From the NCBI GenBank assembly GCA_035943195.1, contig DASZCK010000002.1:1-22930 (forward strand): a stretch of 22,930 nt of DNA, read 5' to 3'. The position numbers and the translations under genes were made by a program. Below the pieces are notes generated by a model. It made no database searches and was not told the origin of the DNA. It was given only the letters and a program-made list of their open reading frames with translations. This DNA comes from DAIDKA01 sp035943195. Its GTDB lineage: Bacteria; Pseudomonadota; Gammaproteobacteria; Steroidobacterales; Steroidobacteraceae. Below are positions 13,590 through 21,400 of the stretch, piece by piece. The stretch's first letter is position 1, and each line of letters opens with the position of its first letter.

Positions 13590-14759
13590 TCATCTGGCGC
13601 GCAGTACGACCGCAACCGGCATGTGGGCCGCTCGCAGTGCAGGCAGCAGCCCGCTGAGCACTCCCATGCCAAGCGCCCAGGCCATACCCAACAGGACCAG
13701 ATAGGGCGTTACTGCGAGGCGGAAACTGAAGCCGAAGGGACTGGCGGCGAGGCCATCGAACAGCAGCCACGCAAGGCCCGTGCCGATCAACGCACCGGCA
13801 ATCGCCATGAGAATGGCCTCCATCAATGTGGCGGCCATCAGCGGCGCGCCGCTGAACCCGACGGCGCGCAGCATGGCAAGTTCCCGACGCCGCCCGTCCA
13901 CCAGCGCGTAGAGCGAGTTGGCCGCGCCGATGGTGGCCGCCACGGCCAGTATGGCGCCCACGAAGTAGCTGACGAAGTTCAGTATTCCATGGATCTGCTG
14001 CACGTCGGCCTCCGCCAACTCTGCTTCGTGCTCGACTTTGACGTGCAGCTGGGGATTGTCCCGGATGGCAGTGACGAGTTGTTCGAATGCCGCGGGGGAT
14101 TGCAGCACGACAGCAACGTCGTTGTAGCTGTTGCGTTTGAAGGCGGATAAAACCGTGTCGCCATCGGCATAGACGTCGCAGTTGCCGCTGCCGCGGCCGA
14201 GGTCGAAGTTCCCTACCACGCGCCACTCGACACCTTGAATGAGCTTGCGCGCGCCGACGCCGAAATCCTGGTACTGGCGGGCGCAGTTGTTGCTCGCGAT
14301 AAGCTCGCGCAACCCGGGCCGGAACATGCGGCCGGCGCTCAGGTGCAGCTCGGGTGCGTAGTCGGTGAGACCCGCGCTCACGCCGGTCACGGGAAAGCCG
14401 ACCAGGTTGCCGGATTCCTTGCGCCTGGCCTGGACGTACATCAGAGTCTGCGCTACCGCGATGGGCTGCCCGCTGGCGTTGCGCCGTATCCCGGGCAGAT
14501 CACCGATACGGACCGCGACGTCCTTCGGTATGTCACTGCGTCCGGGTTCCACCGCATTGACGCTCAGCACGCTGGCGCGGTCGGGACGCACGTTTCCCAG
14601 CGCCGCCCGCCGAGCGCCGACGCCCATGGCCAGCATGGAGATCAGCACCGCCACGGCGCAGGTCACACCGATGACGGTGGTACAGACCAGTCCGAGGCGT
14701 TGCGGTGCGCCGAGCAGGTTCATGCGCAGGAGCATTCCCAGCTGCCGGAGGAAGTTCAT
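13590..14759 (-). CDS. ABC transporter permease, MacB/FtsX type (second of a pair)
   Basis: MacB/FtsX-like permeases have four membrane segments and a large periplasmic domain; they transmit ATP-driven motion to export or lipoprotein and peptide substrates. This 389-residue protein has one N-terminal TM (about 25-48), a periplasmic MacB-PCD domain (about 50-265), and three C-terminal TMs with the FtsX core (NSLYALVDGRRRELAMLRAV, then the two last helices and LLPALRAAHMPVAVVLRAR). The sequence RRRELAMLRAVGFS is the cytoplasmic coupling helix that normally contacts an ATPase. It starts 6 bases after the first permease stops. No ATPase or membrane-fusion gene is present in the locus, so the energising partner must be encoded elsewhere or be absent. 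Confidence 0.88.
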   Translation of the reverse strand: MNFLRQLGMLLRMNLLGAPQRLGLVCTTVIGVTCAVAVLISMLAMGVGARRAALGNVRPDRASVLSVNAVEPGRSDIPKDVAVRIGDLPGIRRNASGQPIAVAQTLMYVQARRKESGNLVGFPVTGVSAGLTDYAPELHLSAGRMFRPGLRELIASNNCARQYQDFGVGARKLIQGVEWRVVGNFDLGRGSGNCDVYADGDTVLSAFKRNSYNDVAVVLQSPAAFEQLVTAIRDNPQLHVKVEHEAELAEADVQQIHGILNFVSYFVGAILAVAATIGAANSLYALVDGRRRELAMLRAVGFSGAPLMAATLMEAILMAIAGALIGTGLAWLLFDGLAASPFGFSFRLAVTPYLVLLGMAWALGMGVLSGLLPALRAAHMPVAVVLRAR

Positions 14760-14765
14760 GTGCGC

Positions 14766-15911
14766 CTACCCTGCCGCGAGTGCGTCGACGATGCTCAACC
14801 GCGCCGCGCGCAGGCCCGGGAGGCTCACACTGATGAGGGCCACGAGCACGGCCCCGAGGATCCCCAAGGGCACGATCACCAGCGGCATCGAAAGCCCGGC
14901 GATGTACTTCGCCGCAAAGGGGAAGGAAATCCAGGCCAGCACGAGACCCAGCAGCGAGGCGGGAATGCACTCGACCAGCGCCTCGATCGCGATCAGGAGA
15001 AACACTGCCTGGTTGCTGAATCCGAAGGTCTTCAGGACGGCGAGCTCGGGCGTGCGCTCGCGGACACTCTGCATCATCATCGTGGCCGTCGAGAACACCA
15101 GCGCCGCCAGCACCGCGCTCAAGATCGAGCGGATGGCGAAATTCAGATCACCGAGCGATTGCAAATCCACCTGCGCGGACTCGCGGAACGATTCGGTGTG
15201 CGTCGGGCTCGCCGAGTTGGCGAAGGCGTGATCTATCGCATCGCTCACCGCCGCCGCCTGCTTCGGGTCCGATGCGATCGCAAAGAAGTGGCCAACCGTG
15301 CCCTTGTTGAGCGCGCGCGCCTCATCGATATAGTAATAGTTGGCGAATACATAGATTGCCTCGTCTCGATTGTTGAGCGTGGCCATCCCCACGATATCGA
15401 AGGTCCAGGTTGCCGACCCGTTGGTCTGCAGCGTGGTCGAGGTGAGCGGAATCTTATCCCCGACATGCCATCCGTATTTCCGACCGATGTCCGGGGTTAT
15501 CAATATGCCGGTGCGGATTTTGCGCAGTGCCTCCAGGTCCTTGGGCTGAACGATGAATTCCTGCGGAAGCAGCGTGCGCATCAAATCGATCGGTGGGATG
15601 GCGAGCACGTAGACCTGCTGGCTGGGCCGCTGGTAGAAGGTGAGCATGCCGTAGTTGAACGATACGGTCTTCACGCCCGGCACTGATTGCAGCCGACTCA
15701 GGTCGGCGATGGACAGAGGCGGCTCGCCGTACACCGCGGGACCGACATACAGCACATCCGCAGGCGTGTTGGCGATGGCCCGGTCCATCCCCGTCCTCAT
15801 GCCCTGCAGAACGCCGAACAGAGCAAAGGCCACGCAGACCTGTAGGAAAATGAGCGCCGTGCGCACGGGCTTGCGCCAGATGCCGGACCACAGCAGGGGG
15901 ACGAATTTCAA
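14766..15911 (-). CDS. ABC transporter permease, MacB/FtsX type (first of a pair)
   Basis: This protein has the same architecture as its neighbour. One TM lies near residues 15-37 (after KFVPLLWSGIWRKPVRTALI). A periplasmic domain runs to about 260 and includes PADVLYVGPAVYGEPPLSIA and FANYYYIDEARALN. A three-helix FtsX domain contains the coupling helix SVRERTPELAVLKTFGFS and ends LPGLRAARLSIVDALAAG. The frame is open up to 15953, but I choose the TTG at 15911. It gives the family-typical start MKFVPLLWSG (381 residues), and GAGGGG lies eight bases upstream. It follows the dioxygenase gene by 16 bases and precedes the second permease by 6. The two permeases differ enough in sequence to form a heterodimer rather than being a recent duplication. 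Confidence 0.88.
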   Translation of the reverse strand: MKFVPLLWSGIWRKPVRTALIFLQVCVAFALFGVLQGMRTGMDRAIANTPADVLYVGPAVYGEPPLSIADLSRLQSVPGVKTVSFNYGMLTFYQRPSQQVYVLAIPPIDLMRTLLPQEFIVQPKDLEALRKIRTGILITPDIGRKYGWHVGDKIPLTSTTLQTNGSATWTFDIVGMATLNNRDEAIYVFANYYYIDEARALNKGTVGHFFAIASDPKQAAAVSDAIDHAFANSASPTHTESFRESAQVDLQSLGDLNFAIRSILSAVLAALVFSTATMMMQSVRERTPELAVLKTFGFSNQAVFLLIAIEALVECIPASLLGLVLAWISFPFAAKYIAGLSMPLVIVPLGILGAVLVALISVSLPGLRAARLSIVDALAAG

Positions 15912-15919
15912 ACGACATT

Positions 15920-15925
15920 CCCCTC
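15920..15925 (-). promoter_or_regulatory. Ribosome binding site that decides a TTG start for the first permease
   Basis: On the minus strand GAGGGG lies eight bases before TTG (15911). This supports that start over an upstream ATG at 15953, which would overlap the 3' end of the dioxygenase gene by 26 bases. Confidence 0.55.
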
Positions 15926-15927
15926 GG

Positions 15928-16713
15928 TCAGTCCCAGTAAGGCATCTGGACACCGGTGCTCAACAGGAAGCGCGGCTGCCTGCCCAGGTGCGCGCCCGGT
16001 ACGGCATGTAGCAGCAGCGTGTGCATCAGGATGAGATCGCCCGCCCTCGCGGCATTTTCCACCACCTGCAAGGGTATGCCGTCGGTCATCTCGGCCCGGT
16101 CGTGAAAGCGGGCGATTCGTTCGGCGCGGTCCCCGGCTTTGCACAGGTCCCGCAGATAGGGATGACGCTGCAGCGATTTGCGCAGCTGCGCGCTTCGCGA
16201 ACCTGGGGCGGCAGGATTCTGCGCGAACCAGCGGTGTATGAGGCGATGCGATCCGCTGAGGATGTTGGTGCCGCCACAACGCGGGCCGACGTCGTTCAGC
16301 ATGGCGTGAATCAGCACGCCGCAGGGCGGCGAGAGCGCGCCGGTGTAGTCACCGTCCATATGCCAGCCGCTGCTGGGCACTGCCCATTCGCCGCCGGTCG
16401 GAAAGTGCAGAAAGAAGGCGCCCCAGTTGCTCGGCAGGGGCAGGTCCCGGCCCTGCAGCACGTCCCGGATCGCGCCGATGGTGCGCTCGGTGCCGATGCC
16501 AAGAAAGATCGGATCGCTCTTCAGGTGCTGCAGGTGTTCGGGTCGCGTCTTGGTCCAGGTAGTGGGATCATCGCGGTCGATTCCCACCTTGCCCAGCGCA
16601 TTCCAGACTACCGCGCACATGGCCGCCGCGGCCGCGGGGCTGAAGGCGCCTTTGACGCGGATCCAGCCGAACTGCCGGAAGTGATCCAATTCTGAGGGGT
16701 CCAGGACGGGCAT
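15928..16713 (-). CDS. Phytanoyl-CoA dioxygenase (PhyH) family Fe(II)/2-oxoglutarate oxygenase
   Basis: PhyH-family enzymes hydroxylate lipids, secondary metabolites or nucleosides using iron and 2-oxoglutarate. The 261-residue product, from the ATG at 16713, starts LDPSELDHFRQFGWIRVKGAF, the usual first helix and strand. The iron-binding triad is readable: H118 and D120 in GWHMDGDY, and a distal His at H236 (or H231) in HTLLLHAVPG. R248 in QPRFLLSTG is the likely 2-oxoglutarate anchor. The HxD motif with Asp intact argues for a hydroxylase, not a SyrB2-type halogenase. GTNILSGSHRLIHRW is the typical jelly-roll turn. There is no signal peptide, so it is cytoplasmic. Frame openness to 16857 is ignored because that would extend into the divergent gene. 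It is the first gene before the two permeases; its substrate is unknown. Confidence 0.88.
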   Translation of the reverse strand: MPVLDPSELDHFRQFGWIRVKGAFSPAAAAAMCAVVWNALGKVGIDRDDPTTWTKTRPEHLQHLKSDPIFLGIGTERTIGAIRDVLQGRDLPLPSNWGAFFLHFPTGGEWAVPSSGWHMDGDYTGALSPPCGVLIHAMLNDVGPRCGGTNILSGSHRLIHRWFAQNPAAPGSRSAQLRKSLQRHPYLRDLCKAGDRAERIARFHDRAEMTDGIPLQVVENAARAGDLILMHTLLLHAVPGAHLGRQPRFLLSTGVQMPYWD

Positions 16714-16724
16714 GAGCCAATTTT

Positions 16725-16735
16725 GGCACAGTGCC
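16725..16735. repeat. Inverted repeat 1 in the divergent phyH/DUF6152 control region
   Basis: GGCAC-A-GTGCC is a perfect 5-base-arm palindrome about 12 bases upstream of the phyH start and about 60 upstream of the DUF6152 start. It may be an operator; chance is possible given the GC content. Confidence 0.35.
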
Positions 16736-16747
16736 GCATGCGAAAGC

Positions 16748-16761
16748 CTACCGCACGGTAG
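16748..16761. repeat. Inverted repeat 2 in the divergent phyH/DUF6152 control region
   Basis: CTACCG-CA-CGGTAG is a perfect palindrome with 6-base arms and a 2-base spacer, near the middle of the 80-base gap. It is centred 24-25 bases from repeat 1. The central position between divergent transcription units suits a shared regulator. Confidence 0.45.
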
Positions 16762-16793
16762 TACAGTGACCGCCATTGCTTCGGGGGGTGCTG

Positions 16794-17195
16794 ATGACTC
16801 ATGGATCATCCCGTCTGCGGTCGTGCGTCGTCGCGGGCAGTCTCCTTCTGACAGCAAATCGCCCGCTTTTCGCGCACCACTCGGGCGCGATGTACGACGC
16901 GCAGAAGGCCGATATGCTGCAGGGCACGGTGCGGGCGTTTCAATGGTCCAATCCGCATTGCTGGATCCAGCTGCTCGTCCCGAAGGACGGGGTCACTCAG
17001 GAGTGGAGCGTGGAGATGGGCTCGACCGCTGAGCTGTATCGCAGCGGTTGGCGGCCCGCCACCGTGAAGCCCGGTGACAAGGTGACGATCGTGGTGCATC
17101 TCATGCGCGATGGATCGGCGGGCGCACACTTTGTCTCAGCTGTGCGGGCGGATGGCGCGCCGCTCGGTAAACCCCTGGCCGGGAATGTGCCATGA
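16794..17195 (+). CDS. Secreted DUF6152-family protein
   Basis: The function is not established. The 133-residue product has a signal peptide (about residues 1-31, ending PLFA) and a mature start HHSGAMYD. The domain that follows reads MLQGTVRAFQWSNPHCWIQL and then alternating strands (VKPGDKVTIVVHLMRDGSAGAHFVSAVRADG). The HHS start, the GTVxxxxWxNPHxW segment and the size are what I associate with DUF6152, a small periplasmic beta-barrel-like family. The two histidines predicted at the mature N-terminus, with H53-type residues in NPH, could bind metal (inference). The ATG at 16794 has a run of G five to eleven bases upstream; a TTG at 16776 is less likely. Its stop overlaps the next start as ATGA, so the two genes are translationally coupled. 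Confidence 0.82.
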   Translation: MTHGSSRLRSCVVAGSLLLTANRPLFAHHSGAMYDAQKADMLQGTVRAFQWSNPHCWIQLLVPKDGVTQEWSVEMGSTAELYRSGWRPATVKPGDKVTIVVHLMRDGSAGAHFVSAVRADGAPLGKPLAGNVP

Positions 17196-17986
17196 GGCGG
17201 GCGACGGGTTTTGGCATGGTTCTGCTGCTCACGGCGTCGGTCGCGTTCGCTGCGCCCAACTCACCGCGGCGGGTGCGGGCCTTTGCGCGACTCCCCGACT
17301 GGACGGGTCTGTGGGAGACCACGATCTCCAAGGCCTGCACCACCGCCTCGGGCATCTGCAATTCATTCGGCACCGGCCTGAAACTGACGGGGCATCCCCC
17401 GTACAACCCGGAATGGGAGCAGAAGTACCAGGCGGCCCTGGCGGCGGCGAAAGCGGCGGGAACCGATGTCGTTCCCAAGGGATGTGGACAAGGTGCGCCG
17501 GATTACGTCAGGAGCTTTCCGAACATCATGGAAGGCGTGATGATCTTCCAGGTGGTCGCAACCCCCGAGGAGACGCTCTTCGTGATGGATCACGGTGAGG
17601 TTCGGCACATCTACACCGACCGCCGGGCGCATCCGGGCAAGGACGACCTGTGGCCGACGCCGCTGGGCGACTCGATCGGGCACTGGGAGGGTCAGACCCT
17701 GGTGATCGATACGGTGGCGCGCTCCGCGGGGCCGATCTCGATGTTTGCTCCGGTCGCCGAGCTCAGTGAGCAGGCGCATTTCACCGAGCGGGTCCGCCAG
17801 ATCGACCAGAACAATCTGGAGGATCAGCTGACCATCGAGGATCCGCTGCGCTTCGTCCACCCCTGGACGGTGACGCTGCCCTATATCCGGGTGCGCGATC
17901 TGACACGGTTCTTACCCTACGACTGCGAGGCCGATCGCAATCCCGTGGAGAACGGCAAGTTCACGATAGCACCGCCCAAGCCGTAG
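17192..17986 (+). CDS. Secreted protein of unknown function, companion of DUF6152
   Basis: I know of no assigned function. The 264-residue product has a signal peptide (cleavage near AFA after residue 20), then a compact domain opening LPDWTGLWETT. Four cysteines are C49 and C56 in KACTTASGIC, one in PKGCGQG and one in PYDCEAD, and may form two disulfides. The central motif DRRAHPGKDDLWPTPLGDSI continues GHWEGQTLVIDTVA. It resembles a family of exported proteins in acidobacteria and sphingomonads that often sits beside DUF6152 (recalled, not searched). The end is a beta-rich region (HPWTVTLPYIRVRDLTRFLP). The start codon overlaps the DUF6152 stop (ATGA). It is convergent with the ChpC gene, 15 bases away. 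Confidence 0.8.
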   Translation: MRRATGFGMVLLLTASVAFAAPNSPRRVRAFARLPDWTGLWETTISKACTTASGICNSFGTGLKLTGHPPYNPEWEQKYQAALAAAKAAGTDVVPKGCGQGAPDYVRSFPNIMEGVMIFQVVATPEETLFVMDHGEVRHIYTDRRAHPGKDDLWPTPLGDSIGHWEGQTLVIDTVARSAGPISMFAPVAELSEQAHFTERVRQIDQNNLEDQLTIEDPLRFVHPWTVTLPYIRVRDLTRFLPYDCEADRNPVENGKFTIAPPKP

Positions 17987-18001
17987 CCGAGCGCTGCGAT
18001 T

Positions 18002-18472
18002 TCAGGCGGCCCGGGTTTCCTCGGCGATCATCTCTTCCAGCCGCTCGATATCCGGCACCAGCGGCGCCTCATTGAGCATGCGCACCTGGCAGATCACCGG
18101 CATGCGCTCGGCGAAGACCTTGGAATTATCCGGCCGCACCACATCCGAACTCACGCGCACCAGCTGCGGAAAGCCCTGCGAGACCACACCGAAGTAGCCG
18201 CCCTCGAGCTTGTCGCCCATGCAGTGGAAGATCACCACGCGGGTGCGCCCGGCGGCGGGAGGAATATTCTGGCCGCAGGCACCCTCAAAGGACACCAGCG
18301 GCACCTGGCGACCGTTCCACGGAATGGTGCCGATATACCAGGGCGGCGCGCCGGTCATTTCCGCCGGAACCTGGAAGCCGATGACCTCGGCGATGCAGGC
18401 GCGCGGCACGATCAGCCGCGAGTCCACCAGCGGGATCAGCAGGCTGTAGATTTCGTTGACGCGCTCAGCCAT
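18002..18472 (-). CDS. chpC: CheW-like coupling protein, ChpC type
   Basis: CheW domains couple chemoreceptors to CheA-type kinases. The 156-residue product is a single CheW-like domain. It starts IYSLLIPLVDSRLIVPRACI, then PPWYIGTIPWNGRQVPLVSFE, RVVIFHCMGDKLEGGYFGVV, and ends in an acidic helix (IERLEEMIAEETRAA). It lies immediately downstream of the ChpA-type kinase and overlaps its stop by 8 bases. This is the position of chpC in the Pseudomonas Chp cluster, where it feeds the type IV pilus chemosensory pathway. The start at 18472 is fixed by the domain boundary. PilI, the other CheW of that system, would lie upstream outside the window. Confidence 0.85.
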   Translation of the reverse strand: MAERVNEIYSLLIPLVDSRLIVPRACIAEVIGFQVPAEMTGAPPWYIGTIPWNGRQVPLVSFEGACGQNIPPAAGRTRVVIFHCMGDKLEGGYFGVVSQGFPQLVRVSSDVVRPDNSKVFAERMPVICQVRMLNEAPLVPDIERLEEMIAEETRAA

Positions 18473-21400
18473 CGGCGGATGCCCTGCGGTTGCGCTGGGT
18501 CTCGCGATGGCGCTCCACCAGCGGCACGATGGCATCGAGCAGCTGTGCCTCCTGGTAGGGCTTGCCCAGGTAATCATCCACGCCCAATTCGATTGCACGG
18601 GCGCGATGTTTCTCGCCCACGCGCGAGGTGATCATGATGATGGGCACGTCGCGCAGGCGCGCATCATTGCGCACATGGGCGGCGACTTCGTAGCCGTCCA
18701 TGCGCGGCATTTCAATGTCCAGCAGAATGATGTCCGGGATATTGTCCTGCAGCAGCGTCACTGCATCCATGCCGTCACGCGCGGTGATGACCCGCATGCC
18801 GTTGCGTTCGAGCAGGCGCTGCGTCACACGCCGCACGGTGATGGAGTCATCGACGACCATGGCGAAGGTGCGTCGATCGCCCTTCTCGCGCAGCGGCTGC
18901 GAGGCAAAGCGCGAGCGCCATTCGCCGCGCACCAGCGCGCCGATGTCCAGAATGATGACGATGCGGCCATCGCCCAGGATGGTGGCGCCGGAAATGCCGC
19001 GGATACTGGATATCTGCGGACCCACCGACTTGACCACGATCTCGCGGCTACCGATGAGTTCATCGGCGACCAGGCCCGTGGAATGCTCGCCCGCGCGCAC
19101 CAGCACCACCGGCACCGTCACATCCCCTTCCGGCAGCGCCGAGGGCTCCAGGCCCACGAAGGCGGCGAGGTGCTGGAAGCGGTATTTCTGGCCGCCCTGA
19201 TCGAAGGTTGCCGTCTCGCGTCCCAGATGGGTCATGACATCGGTCTTCGACAGCCGCAGCACGCCTTCGACCGTGGGCAAGGGCAGCGCGTAATACTCAT
19301 CGCCGGTGCGCACCACCAGCGCATGACTGATGGCCAGCGTGAACGGCAGGCGGACCGTGAAGGTCGTGCCCTGTCCGGAGACGGTCTCCATGTTCAAGGA
19401 GCCGCCCAGACGTTTGATTTCGGTGGCCACCACGTCCATGCCGACACCGCGGCCGGCCTGCTGCGTCACCGAGCCGGCGGTGGAGAATCCCGGCTCGAGG
19501 ATCAGCTGCATCGCATCCTCATCCGACAGCGACTGGCCGGGCTGGATCAGCCCCAGTGCCAGCCCCTTGTCGCGGATGGCGTTGAGCTTCATGCCGGCGC
19601 CATCATCGCTCACCTTCACCATGACCTCGGCGCCCTCGCGCTGCAGGTCCAGGTGGATGGTTCCCGAGTCACTCTTGCCGCGCGCGACGCGCTCCTCGGG
19701 GGTCTCGATGCCATGCACGACCGCGTTACGCAGCATGTGCTCGAAGGGCGGCAGCATGCGCTCCAGCACCTGGCGGTCCAGTTCGCCCGAGGCGCCGCTG
19801 ACGATGAGCTCGGCACGCTTGCCGCTGTCGGCCGCCGCCTGGCGCACGATGCGCGACAGGCGCTGCACATGGCGCTGGAAGGGCACCATGCGGGTGCGCA
19901 TCAGGCCGTTCTGCAGCTCCGTGACGGTACGCGCCTGCTGCTGCAGCAGGTTCTGCGTCTCCTGCGCCAGGCTCTCCAGCAGCTGCTGGATGCTGGCCAC
20001 GTCGCTGGCGGTCTCCGCCAGGCCACGCGAGAACTGCTGGATGGCCGAGTACCGGTCCAGCTCCAGCGGATCAAATTCGGCGCGATGCCCGGTTTCCTCC
20101 TCATGGCCGTGGAGGATCTGTTTTTCGGTTTCGATTTCCAGCTTGCGCTGCTGTTCCTTCAGACGCGTGACCGTGCGCGACAGCTCTCCCAGATTGAATT
20201 CGATCGAACCCATCTGCTGTTCCAGGCGGGCTCGCGAAATGCTCACCTCGCCCGAGACGTTCAGCAGCTGATCGAGCAGGTCGGCGTCGACGCGCGCCAT
20301 CTCGGGCCGATCACCCGCGGCCACGGGTTCGCGGCCGGGAGGCACCAGCAGCGGGGCGGCCGGTGTCATATCCGTCATCACCGGTAATGCCGCGGGCATC
20401 ATGCCGTGCAACGGCGCGGGCTGCGCCGGCTCTTCCTCCGCAGCCGGTGCAAGATCGACCTCGATCTCCAGCTCCAGCGGCGTGCCCAAGCCTGCGGATT
20501 CAAGGGCTGACTCGGTCAACATTGCAGGCGGCGCGGCCTCGGGCTCGCTCGATTCGATCGGCGGTGGTGGTGGCGCAGGAGCCGCGGCCGGCACCGCCGG
20601 CTCCGGTATTGGGCCCGCGCCCGGATTGAGCAGGGCACGGATACGCGCAATGCACTCACGCGCCGGGGCGACACCGCGGCCCGCGGCCACGCTGTCGCGC
20701 ATGCGGGACAGCTCGTCCACGCTGGCCTGCAGCACATCGAAGGCCTGGGGACTTGGCGCCATGCCGCCGGAGTCGATGAAATTCACCAGCGACTCGAGCT
20801 CATGGCTGAGGTCACCCATGGCCGTGATGCCGGCCATGCGGGCGCCCCCCTTGAGGGTATGCAACGGGCGCTTCAGCGCCGCGGGTCGCTCGGTATTGTC
20901 AGGATCGGCGCGCCACTGCCCCAGCTGTGACTCGCACACCTCCAGAAGCTCAGTCGCCTCTTCGGTGAATATGCTGGCGACATCCGGATCAAAATCGGCG
21001 AGCGGCGCCTCCTCCTCCGGCGGCAGATCCAGCTGCGCGTCCGTCGCGGGCCCTTCCGCCTCGGTTGCGGTTGCGGTGGCGGGTGGCGCGGTAAAATCCG
21101 GCGCCTTGACCAGCTGCGTCTCATCGTGCGGGCCGGCCTCCTCACCTGAAATATTGTCCTGCGCCGAAGCCTGGTGTTCGGCCTCGAGTTGCGGCTCGGC
21201 GAACAGTTCTTCGGGCGTAATGAAAGCCGGAGCGACCATCGTCTCGGCATTTTCGTCATGCGGGGAACTGGCGGCGGGAGGCGCCTGCCAGGCCGGCCCG
21301 ACCGGCTGCGAGAGCGCCGCGCGCCGCTCGGCCTCGATACTCTCGGCAATGCGCCGGTCCAGATCCTTCTCCGCCTCCAGCACCCGCTCGAGCAGGCGGC

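Noticed and set aside
14235..15686. 483-codon plus-strand open frame spanning both permease genes
   Set aside because: It crosses two real genes on the other strand. Its composition (His, Arg, Gln, Glu) is that of an antisense shadow and no motif is visible.
18456..20387. 643-codon open frame on the plus strand opposite the chpA-type kinase
   Set aside because: It is antisense to a protein with intact Hpt, HATPase, CheW and receiver motifs. Its translation is His/Gln/Arg-rich with no domain, typical of antisense frames in GC-rich DNA.
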